DNA of 64,000 nucleotides, from assembly GCA_017528085.1 (NCBI GenBank), contig JAFXPH010000004.1, forward strand, positions 124,001-188,000, in the 5' to 3' direction. A program made the position numbers and the translations under genes. The DNA comes from Clostridia bacterium. Its GTDB lineage: Bacteria > Bacillota > Clostridia > TANB77 > CAG-508. Positions 55,279 to 62,398 of this stretch are shown piece after piece. Numbering within the stretch: position 1 is the first letter of the stretch; every line of letters begins with the position of its first letter. The notes beneath the pieces were generated by a model that did no database searches, had not been told where the DNA came from, and saw only the letters and a list, made by a program, of their open reading frames with translations.

Positions 55279-57180
55279 ATGGATATAGAAGACGTATTTG
55301 GTGATTACCAAAATGGTAATTATAATGTTGGCAATAATAGTACTGCTGCCAATGATTTTTTAACTAGTACAGAAACTAAAATGGGTGGAGGATCTAACCA
55401 AAATGGTTCTGGTCAAAAACCACCAAAACCACCTAAACAAAAGAGAAAAGGCGGCGGAGGAATAATTGTATTCTTACTATTAATCTTAATTTTACTTGGA
55501 GCCTTTGCATTTTTATATTTTAAAACAGATATTTTAAGTTCTTTACTAAATAAAAACACACCTAAAGAAAGCTTTATGAGTACAATTAGTGCTGGTGTAG
55601 AAGAGTATTCAAGTATTGGTAAAACAGCTAGAAGTAAAATTATAACTGAGGGTGATATGACTATAGATGGTTCATATCAAACAAAGGGAGCTGGTACTGG
55701 TGCTGATACAAAATATGAATATTCAGCAAGCAAGAAAGATGGATACTTAGGAGTTAATGTTAAAGGTATGTTAGATGTTGTCGTTTCTGATAATACTCTA
55801 TATCTTGGAGATAGCTCTTTAGAAGCTGACAAGAAATATATTGGAATAAGAAACGAAAACTTAGATAAAGTATATGAAACATTCTTGGCCTCAGAAAACA
55901 GTAATTATGAGATACCTTCAAGTATTACAATTAATGGCGAACAAGCTGCTCTTTATGAAACAATTAAAAACAATATAGCAACTATCGTTTCAGATGATTT
56001 TAATAATGCTTTTGCTGAAGAGAAATTTGTTAAAGAAGAAGCTACTTTATCAATTAAAGATGAAGATACAGCAGTAACTAAATATGCTCTAAAAGTAACA
56101 AGAGATGAATTAATTGATTTTGCAAAAACTACATATGGTGATATTTTAAATGACAAAGATATTAAAGCGTTTTTAGAAAGTATAGGTTTATATGATTATT
56201 TCGAAAACGGAGAAAAAAATATAGATTCAGAAGATAGTTCTGATGTAAACGAAATTACTATTAGTGTATATGAATTAAAAGGAAACTTTGTTGGATTTAG
56301 ATTTGAGACAGATAAGAATGATTATTATCAAATAACAAAAACAGATGCTACTGATTCTTCTGTTACATATTTATTTGATTATTCTATGAGTGATGAGACA
56401 GATAAAGCAACTAGTGAAGTAGTGGTATCTGGAACTGAAGTTGGGTATTCAGTTTCAACTAAAGGTTTAAGTGGAGATGAAGAAGATAATACTTCTAGAT
56501 CTGCAATTTCTAATATTTCTCCAGAAGGATATGAATATTCAGTTGAGAGTTCATCTGGAGCATCTTCTATAGTTGTTTCTGGAAAAGTAAGATATGAATT
56601 CAATGAAGATTCAGTAATTGAAGTAAAACCAGAAGAAGCATATATGTTAAATGATGTAGAAACAGAAGAAGATAAAGAAAATGTAGAAAACTTCGTAACT
56701 GCATTTGTAATGAAATTTGTATTTGGATCTATGGCTGATGGAGGATTTTCAGGAGGAGGAACTTCTGATTTATTCCCAATAACAGATAATCCTGCTAATA
56801 TAGTAACTAACACTGTTACTGATCCTATTAGTAATACTATCCCTGATGTAACAAATACAGTAATTGATGAAAACCCTGTAATTGAGACACCTACAGTAGA
56901 TGTAAAGAGCTATTCTTTATATAACACTGTATTAGAAGAAGTAAAAAATGTTTTAACAGCATGTATTACAGAATCACAAAATAATCAAATGGACATTACA
57001 AACTACTTAAATGTTGGAAATTTAACAACAAATTGCCCATCACTTTTAACAGCAACATTAGAAAAAACTGGTGATTCACAATTTGAAGGTATTTTAACAG
57101 ATACAGAAGGAAAACAATACAAATTAGTAGTTGATGTAAATGGATTTAGTTCACTTACATTTGATATAGTTAATCCATAA
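55279..57180 (+). CDS. single-span surface protein with Gly/Pro-rich cytoplasmic start
   Basis: This 633-residue protein has a disordered N-terminus rich in Asn, Gly and Gln with KPPKPPKQKRKGGGG, and one helix at about 61-81. A large Ser/Thr/Asp-rich extracellular region is predicted beta-type, followed by a Pro/Thr/Asn linker (DNPANIVTNTVTD onward). The C-terminal module of about 85 residues contains GNLTTNCPSL, alignable with the end of the 14347-16455 product. No enzyme motif is seen. GGGGGAAA precedes ATG 55279. It is monocistronic with its own promoter and terminator. Confidence 0.75.
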   Translation: MDIEDVFGDYQNGNYNVGNNSTAANDFLTSTETKMGGGSNQNGSGQKPPKPPKQKRKGGGGIIVFLLLILILLGAFAFLYFKTDILSSLLNKNTPKESFMSTISAGVEEYSSIGKTARSKIITEGDMTIDGSYQTKGAGTGADTKYEYSASKKDGYLGVNVKGMLDVVVSDNTLYLGDSSLEADKKYIGIRNENLDKVYETFLASENSNYEIPSSITINGEQAALYETIKNNIATIVSDDFNNAFAEEKFVKEEATLSIKDEDTAVTKYALKVTRDELIDFAKTTYGDILNDKDIKAFLESIGLYDYFENGEKNIDSEDSSDVNEITISVYELKGNFVGFRFETDKNDYYQITKTDATDSSVTYLFDYSMSDETDKATSEVVVSGTEVGYSVSTKGLSGDEEDNTSRSAISNISPEGYEYSVESSSGASSIVVSGKVRYEFNEDSVIEVKPEEAYMLNDVETEEDKENVENFVTAFVMKFVFGSMADGGFSGGGTSDLFPITDNPANIVTNTVTDPISNTIPDVTNTVIDENPVIETPTVDVKSYSLYNTVLEEVKNVLTACITESQNNQMDITNYLNVGNLTTNCPSLLTATLEKTGDSQFEGILTDTEGKQYKLVVDVNGFSSLTFDIVNP

Positions 57181-57198
57181 TTTTTTAAATATAAATTT

Positions 57199-57226
57199 AA
57201 GGAACCTTTTTAAGGTTCCTTTTTAT
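57199..57226 (+). terminator. terminator of the second surface protein gene
   Basis: AAGGAACCTT (57199-57208) pairs with AAGGTTCCTT (57212-57221), followed by T residues. Confidence 0.9.
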
Positions 57227-57267
57227 TTTATAATTTGATATAATTTCTTTTGAAGAAAGGGATAGAT

Positions 57268-58134
57268 ATGGATAAAATTCTTTTAATTAATAAAGATATT
57301 GGAATAACTTCACAAGGAGTGGTATCTAGAGTAAAGAAATTACTAAATGAACCTAAAGCAGGTCATACAGGAACATTAGATCCAATGGCAAGCGGAGTAT
57401 TGCCAATCTTACTAGGAAAAGCAACTAAATTATCTAAATATTTCGTCGAACACAATAAGAGGTATATAGCAACATTACTTTTGGATAAAAAGTCCTCTAC
57501 GGGCGATTTAGAAGGCCAGATAATTGCAAATAAAGACGAAAGCACACAAATAAATAAGGAAAAAGTCGAAGAAGTACTAAATTCATTTATTGGCAAGCAA
57601 AAACAAACTCCTTCTATTTATTCAGCTATTAAAGTAAATGGTAAGAAACTATATGAATATGCAAGAAACGGTGAAGAAGTAGACATTCCTGAAAGAGAAA
57701 TAGAAATATATGATATTAAATTAATTGATATAGATTATGACAAAAAAGAAATTACATTTGAAGCATTTGTATCTAAAGGAACATATATTAGAACATTATG
57801 CGAAGATATTGCAGAAAAATTAGGAACAGTTGGCATGATGGTTAAACTTGTTAGAACTACAGTAAATGATTTTAAAATTGAAGATTCTATTACACTAGAA
57901 GAATTAGAAAATAATTTAGATAACGTTGATAAATATTTAATTGATCCAGAAATGCTATTTGAATCTTATGGAAGAATAGATTTAGATGAAAGAAAAAAAG
58001 ATCTTTTTTATAATGGAGTAAAACTTACTTTTGAATTAGAAGATGGATTATATAACATTTATTCAGATAATAAATATTTAGGACTTGGAACTATTAAAGA
58101 AAAGTTATTAAAAAGAGATATACTTTTCATATAA
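57268..58134 (+). CDS. truB: tRNA pseudouridine(55) synthase
   Basis: TruB makes pseudouridine-55 in the T-loop of tRNAs. The 288-residue product has the family start LLINKDIGITSQGVV, GHTGTLDPMASGVLPILLG with catalytic Asp38, KQKQTPSIYSAIKVNGKKLYEYAR and SKGTYIRTLCEDI. A C-terminal domain of about 70 residues follows. ATG 57268 is used, with GAAAGGGA just upstream; the in-frame TTG at 57250 lies before that site. A TATAAT at 57239-57244 suggests a promoter, but no good -35 box is present. truB is away from its usual place after rbfA/nrnA. Confidence 0.95.
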   Translation: MDKILLINKDIGITSQGVVSRVKKLLNEPKAGHTGTLDPMASGVLPILLGKATKLSKYFVEHNKRYIATLLLDKKSSTGDLEGQIIANKDESTQINKEKVEEVLNSFIGKQKQTPSIYSAIKVNGKKLYEYARNGEEVDIPEREIEIYDIKLIDIDYDKKEITFEAFVSKGTYIRTLCEDIAEKLGTVGMMVKLVRTTVNDFKIEDSITLEELENNLDNVDKYLIDPEMLFESYGRIDLDERKKDLFYNGVKLTFELEDGLYNIYSDNKYLGLGTIKEKLLKRDILFI

Positions 58135-58142
58135 AAGCAAAA

Positions 58143-58178
58143 AGAGTTATATTTTTCGAAAAAATATAACTCTATTTT
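58143..58178. terminator. bidirectional terminator
   Basis: A 14-bp stem (58143-58156 with 58160-58173) with a three-base loop lies between truB and a convergent small gene. Confidence 0.85.
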
Positions 58179-58213
58179 TATATATAGTGTAAGTATAGAT
58201 TATATCTATTTAA

Positions 58214-58564
58214 TTAAGATACTACATTTTGTTCTGAAGATTGATTAGATTCGCTTGAAATAGGTTTACCTAGCTCTTTATAAACATTTAATAATGTAAC
58301 AAGTTCACATGATTGAGAGCATTCTCTTGTGTTAACAAAATAAAATTTCTTTAATTGATTGTATTCTTTAGAAGACAAATATTCTTTACTCATTGTTAAT
58401 AAGTCAAGCATATTTGTGTATTTAAAATATTTATTATATTTTTTTATTTTATCAACGTAAAAAGATTGTATCTCATCATTTAACATTGAAATACAAGTAT
58501 CATAGTTTTTGCTAGATAAGTTAGATTTTAAATTTGCCTCGAAAAAGACATTTGATCTACTCAT
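58214..58564 (-). CDS. hypothetical 116-residue protein
   Basis: I do not recognise this protein. It is soluble and mostly helical, with a basic, Lys/Tyr-rich middle (DKIKKYNKYFKYTNMLDLL), two close cysteines in ECSQSCELVTLL, and a Ser/Gln/Asn-rich end. The ATG at 58564 is chosen because an AAGAAGGGG site lies seven bases upstream. The ATGs at 58570 and 58606 are respectively too close to, or ahead of, that site. It has a good promoter on its strand and a hairpin after it. Paired cysteines might bind a metal or be redox-active, which is speculative. Confidence 0.6.
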   Translation of the reverse strand: MSRSNVFFEANLKSNLSSKNYDTCISMLNDEIQSFYVDKIKKYNKYFKYTNMLDLLTMSKEYLSSKEYNQLKKFYFVNTRECSQSCELVTLLNVYKELGKPISSESNQSSEQNVVS

Positions 58565-58635
58565 TTTCATACCCCTTCTTGGTTTTATTTGTTTGTTAAT
58601 CCTCATAAAACGTCTCTAATCATCTCGTTAACATA

Positions 58636-58664
58636 ATTATAACATATTGATTACATCATTTCAA
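58636..58664 (-). promoter_or_regulatory. promoter of the 58214-58564 gene
   Basis: On the minus strand TTGAAA (58664-58659) and TATAAT (58641-58636), 17-base spacer. Confidence 0.7.
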
Positions 58665-58694
58665 GGAATTTTTTAAAAATTTTTAAAAAAATAC

Positions 58695-58723
58695 TTTACA
58701 TATGGTATAAAAAGTTATATAAT
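58695..58723 (+). promoter_or_regulatory. second upstream promoter facing ispG
   Basis: TTTACA (58695-58700) and TATAAT (58718-58723), 17-base spacer. Transcription from here would give a leader of about 130 bases before ispG, or a short RNA. The interval holds no open frame. Confidence 0.5.
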
Positions 58724-58802
58724 CAAAAATTTTATATTACAATTTTTAAAAAAATTAACTTAGAGTAGTCTTTTACTTTCTGGTATACATAATACAATGT
58801 TT

Positions 58803-58831
58803 TTGCATATGAGTTTTTAATATGATAAAAT
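58803..58831 (+). promoter_or_regulatory. ispG promoter
   Basis: TTGCAT (58803-58808) and TAAAAT (58826-58831), 17-base spacer, 29 bases before the start. Confidence 0.65.
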
Positions 58832-58859
58832 ATGAACAATAAAATTAAGGAGTTTTTAT

Positions 58860-59924
58860 ATGTATTCAAGATTAGAAACAAGACCTATTTATGTAGGCGG
58901 AATTCAAATTGGCGGTCAAAATAAAGTTGTTATTCAATCTATGTGTAACACAAAAACAAAAGATGTGGATGCAACTGTAAATCAAATATTAGAACTTGAA
59001 AAATTAGGATGTGAAATAATAAGAGTTGCTTGTTTAGATGAAGAAGATGCAAAAGCAATTAAAGATATTAAAGAAAGAATTCATATTCCAATTGTAGCTG
59101 ATATACATTTTGATTATAAAATTGCACTAGAAGCTATTAATAGTGGAGTTGATAAAATTAGAATTAATCCTGGCAACATCGGTGATGAGGAAAAGGTAAA
59201 AGCTGTTGTTGAAGGATGCAAATCAAAAAATATCCCAATTAGAATTGGAGTAAATGGTGGATCTTTAGAAAAAGATTTGCTTGAAAAATATGGTGGACCT
59301 TGCAGTGATGCAATGATTGAATCTGCAAAAAGACATGTAAAAATTTTAGAAGATTTAGAATTTTATGATATTGCAATTTCTCTTAAAGCATCTAACTTAG
59401 ATATGTGTATAGAAGCTTATGAAAAAGCTGCAAAAGAATTTAAGTATCCACTTCATTTAGGTATAACAGAAGCTGGAACAGCCTTTTCTGGAACAATTAA
59501 ATCAAGTATTGGTTTAGGAGTTTTATTAAGAGAAGGAATTGGTGATACTGTTAGAGTATCATTATCTGATGATCCAAAAGAAGAAATCCCAGTATGTAAA
59601 GAAATATTAAAAGATTGTAATTTATATAAGCATAGTGCAAAACTTGTTGCTTGTCCGACATGTGGAAGAATTCAATACGATATGATTCCAATAGCAAAAG
59701 AAATAGAAAGATTCTTGCAAAACCTAGATACTGATATAACAGTAGCTGTTATGGGATGTGCAGTAAATGGACCAGGAGAAGCAAGAGAAGCTGATATTGG
59801 CATATGTGGAGGTAAGAACGAAGCATTATTAATAAAAAAAGGTGAAATAATAAGAAAAATACCACAAGAAAATATTATTAAAGAATTAGAAGAAGAAATA
59901 TTAAATTTAATTAATGAGAAATAG
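58860..59924 (+). CDS. ispG: 4-hydroxy-3-methylbut-2-en-1-yl diphosphate synthase
   Basis: IspG is the [4Fe-4S] enzyme of the MEP isoprenoid pathway that makes HMBPP from MEcPP. The 354-residue product has a TIM-barrel N-domain ([42 protein letters not shown]) and the cluster domain with CPTCGR and [10 protein letters not shown], whose three cysteines and a Glu bind the cluster. It is the short bacterial form without the plant-type insertion. An AAGGAG site precedes ATG 58860. The next gene starts 10 bases after its stop. Confidence 0.96.
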   Translation: MYSRLETRPIYVGGIQIGGQNKVVIQSMCNTKTKDVDATVNQILELEKLGCEIIRVACLDEEDAKAIKDIKERIHIPIVADIHFDYKIALEAINSGVDKIRINPGNIGDEEKVKAVVEGCKSKNIPIRIGVNGGSLEKDLLEKYGGPCSDAMIESAKRHVKILEDLEFYDIAISLKASNLDMCIEAYEKAAKEFKYPLHLGITEAGTAFSGTIKSSIGLGVLLREGIGDTVRVSLSDDPKEEIPVCKEILKDCNLYKHSAKLVACPTCGRIQYDMIPIAKEIERFLQNLDTDITVAVMGCAVNGPGEAREADIGICGGKNEALLIKKGEIIRKIPQENIIKELEEEILNLINEK

Positions 59925-59934
59925 AGGTATTTAT

Positions 59935-60957
59935 ATGAACTATCCAGAGTATTTAAAAGTTGGAGATACAATTGGTATATGTGCTCCATCAGATGGTATA
60001 GCCGATGAAGTTAAAATCCGTAAACTAGAACTTGCTGAAAAGCAATTAACTGAACTTGGCTATAAAGTAATTGAAACTGATCATGTAAGAACTAGTATAA
60101 AGGGAAGAAGTGCAGATGCCGAAACTCGCGCAAAAGAGTTTATGGACTTATACTTAAATGATGAGGTTAAACTAATAATTTGTGCTACTGGTGGAGATTT
60201 CATGCTAGAGATGATACCATATATTAACTTTGAATTGCTTAAAACAGCAAAACCAAAATGGGTTCAAGGTTATTCAGATGTAACAAGTATTATCTTTTTG
60301 CTTACATCTATACTAGATATTCCAACTATGCATGCTCAAACTATTAAAGATTATGCCATGAGACCACTATTTAAGAATCTGACAGATGCTTTAGATTTAA
60401 TGAGTGGAAAAGAAGTGGTTCAATATTCTTTTGAAAAATATGAAAAAGAATGGCAAGATACTACTTATGAAAATATGGAAGATCAATATAATATGACTGA
60501 ACCAGTAGAGTGGAAAAACTTAAATGGTGAAGAAAAAATATCTGTTTCAGGAAGATTACTTGGTGGAAATATAGAAATAATTAAAGACATAATAGGTACT
60601 AAATATGATCATATAAACAAATATATTTCTAGACACAAAGAAGATGGAATTATTTGGTTTATTGATATATTTGAACTTACTACACCAGAATTAATAAGAA
60701 CATTCTTTGTATTTAAGAATTCAGGTTATTTAGATAATTGCAAAGGAATAATTATTGGAAGGCCTCTGTTCTTAAGAGAAGATTATGAGATAAACTTAAA
60801 AGAAGCTCTAAAAGTATCTTTGTCAGATACAAATATACCAGTAATATTTGATGCCGATATTGGACATGTTTCACCACAATTTTCATTAATCAATGGCTCA
60901 TATGTTGATATATTTAGTAGCGAGGGAAAAGGATATATTAAAACTTATTTAAAATAA
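59935..60957 (+). CDS. S66-family LD-carboxypeptidase / MccF-like peptidase
   Basis: This 340-residue serine peptidase of family S66 removes terminal D-Ala from L,D-tetrapeptides in murein recycling (LdcA) or cleaves microcin-type aminoacyl nucleotides (MccF). The nucleophile is Ser114 in GYSDVTS. The acid is in WFIDIFE and the His in GHVSPQFSL; the N-terminal GICAPSDG is also typical. The long middle region and length above 330 favour the MccF-like subgroup rather than E. coli LdcA. ATG 59935 is used because AGAGGTA lies seven bases upstream; the ATG at 59914 overlaps the ispG end. It probably shares the ispG transcript. Confidence 0.88.
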   Translation: MNYPEYLKVGDTIGICAPSDGIADEVKIRKLELAEKQLTELGYKVIETDHVRTSIKGRSADAETRAKEFMDLYLNDEVKLIICATGGDFMLEMIPYINFELLKTAKPKWVQGYSDVTSIIFLLTSILDIPTMHAQTIKDYAMRPLFKNLTDALDLMSGKEVVQYSFEKYEKEWQDTTYENMEDQYNMTEPVEWKNLNGEEKISVSGRLLGGNIEIIKDIIGTKYDHINKYISRHKEDGIIWFIDIFELTTPELIRTFFVFKNSGYLDNCKGIIIGRPLFLREDYEINLKEALKVSLSDTNIPVIFDADIGHVSPQFSLINGSYVDIFSSEGKGYIKTYLK

Positions 60958-60961
60958 AAAA

Positions 60962-60990
60962 AAGACTGCTTTTAGCAGTCTTATTTATTT
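60962..60990. terminator. bidirectional terminator
   Basis: AAGACTGCT (60962-60970) pairs with AGCAGTCTT (60974-60982) with T/A-rich flanks, between convergent genes. Confidence 0.85.
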
Positions 60991-61842
60991 TTAAGCTATT
61001 ACTTTCATAACCTTAATTCTATTTTCATTAAATGTTTTTTCATAGTTATCACATAAGTAACGTAATTTATTTTCAGGTAGAGTTCCATTTTCTTCAAAGT
61101 AATTTAATGCTTGATCTAATATGAATTTTCCATATGTTAATGGGTTATTTGAATCAACATATAAGAAATTTTTTCTAATAGACATATAATCTGTGTATTT
61201 TAATTTTTGTGCAATAATTGAAGGTTGAATATAAAACTCTTTTGAATATACGTTTAAGTATTTATATAACCAGTCAACTTTTCTAAATATTGGTGTTGAT
61301 TCATCCATTCTATTTAATTCTTTTTCTAATGAAACTAATCTATTGTATGTAGCTGATTGAAATTTTGATTTTACACTTTTTGAAAATACTTCAACAGGAG
61401 ATACACAAGTACTATCTGGTAAGTCTTTAATTGTGAAGTTAATATTTCTTAGATATACAACTGGTTTTTCAAAATAGTTATATGCACTTTCTAAGAAATA
61501 ATATAGTCTTTGTATAAAATCTTCTGAATAGATACTATAATTTTCAATAAGTTCATTAAAGACAATATTATTATAAAAAGTTTTATTAGATACTAATTTG
61601 AATGAATCGAAATATGTATCAATAGTTTTATTTAATTTATTAATTTCAATTGTATTTACTACAAAATTATTCTTAATTGTTTTAATCTTTTCTTTAGCGT
61701 TTACAGCTTCAATAGGTAAGTCGCTAGTAGAATAAACGCTATTATTGTAAATAACATAAATTGGCATAGATTCATTTAAAGACTCTAATAGTAATAAATA
61801 CAAATTATATAAAATTACACTTTTATCATTATTATTTTTCAT
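60991..61842 (-). CDS. hypothetical 283-residue protein
   Basis: This soluble, Asn/Tyr/Lys-rich protein is not recognised. Prediction by eye is almost all helical, with segments like FIQRLYYFLESAYNYFEK and a late TYGKFILDQALNYFEENG. It has no signal peptide, membrane span or enzyme motif. An AAGGAGGATG site precedes the ATG on this strand, and a strong promoter lies upstream. It is monocistronic. The composition is similar to the neighbours, so nothing suggests recent transfer. Confidence 0.65.
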   Translation of the reverse strand: MKNNNDKSVILYNLYLLLLESLNESMPIYVIYNNSVYSTSDLPIEAVNAKEKIKTIKNNFVVNTIEINKLNKTIDTYFDSFKLVSNKTFYNNIVFNELIENYSIYSEDFIQRLYYFLESAYNYFEKPVVYLRNINFTIKDLPDSTCVSPVEVFSKSVKSKFQSATYNRLVSLEKELNRMDESTPIFRKVDWLYKYLNVYSKEFYIQPSIIAQKLKYTDYMSIRKNFLYVDSNNPLTYGKFILDQALNYFEENGTLPENKLRYLCDNYEKTFNENRIKVMKVIA

Positions 61843-61877
61843 TTAAACATCCTCCTTGTAAGCACACAAGCATTTTT

Positions 61878-61906
61878 ATTATAACATAAATGAGCTTATT
61901 AGTCAA
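61878..61906 (-). promoter_or_regulatory. promoter of the 60991-61842 gene
   Basis: On the minus strand TTGACT (61906-61901) and TATAAT (61883-61878), 17-base spacer. Confidence 0.82.
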
Positions 61907-61927
61907 TTATGTTAACTATAAAAGATG

Positions 61928-61956
61928 TTTACAAATAAATAATTTATATATATAAT
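61928..61956 (+). promoter_or_regulatory. promoter of the 61991 gene
   Basis: TTTACA (61928-61933) and TATAAT (61951-61956), 17-base spacer. It is back-to-back with the minus-strand promoter 22 bases away. Confidence 0.75.
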
Positions 61957-61990
61957 TTTATTGAAAATATGTAAGTAAAGAGGTGCACAA

Positions 61991-62242
61991 ATGAAATTAA
62001 AAGTAGATAGTAAGCCAGGATTGGTATTAGTTATTATAATTGCAGTTGTTTTAGGTGTATTATTTGGAGTGATGTTGATTAATAATAGAAAAGCTGCTGC
62101 AGATAAAAATTTTATAGATTCACAAAAGACTCTTTTAGAAGTTAAAGCTCAAGAAGCAAACAATGAAATAAATGAATATGTTAATACTCCTTCAAATGTT
62201 ATAACTGATAAAGCTATTTCAAACGAAGTAGTTTCAAGTTGA
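61991..62242 (+). CDS. hypothetical small single-span membrane protein
   Basis: This 83-residue protein has one hydrophobic helix (about residues 11-31) preceded by three lysines, a short basic NNRKAAADKN, and then a polar helical tail (LLEVKAQEANNEINEY) ending in Asn/Ser/Val-rich residues. The function is unknown. AAGAGGTG precedes ATG 61991. It is built like the 85-residue product at 17348-17605. It has a promoter of its own and ends before a strong hairpin. Confidence 0.65.
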   Translation: MKLKVDSKPGLVLVIIIAVVLGVLFGVMLINNRKAAADKNFIDSQKTLLEVKAQEANNEINEYVNTPSNVITDKAISNEVVSS

Positions 62243-62284
62243 GTATTATCAGACGAATTATAGAAATATAGTAATTATTTAATG

Positions 62285-62311
62285 GGTAGATTGGCTAATC
62301 TACCTTTTTTT
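62285..62311 (+). terminator. terminator of the 61991 gene
   Basis: GGTAGATT (62285-62292) pairs with AATCTACC (62297-62304), followed by seven T. Confidence 0.9.
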
Positions 62312-62337
62312 GTTATAAAAATGTAATATGTATTTGG

Positions 62338-62366
62338 TTGACTTTAAAAGCCATAATTAATATAAT
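62338..62366 (+). promoter_or_regulatory. promoter of the glucosaminidase gene
   Basis: TTGACT (62338-62343) and TATAAT (62361-62366), 17-base spacer, 33 bases before the start. Confidence 0.85.
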
Positions 62367-62398
62367 TTACTTGATAAATTAAGTGATAGGAGCTATTC

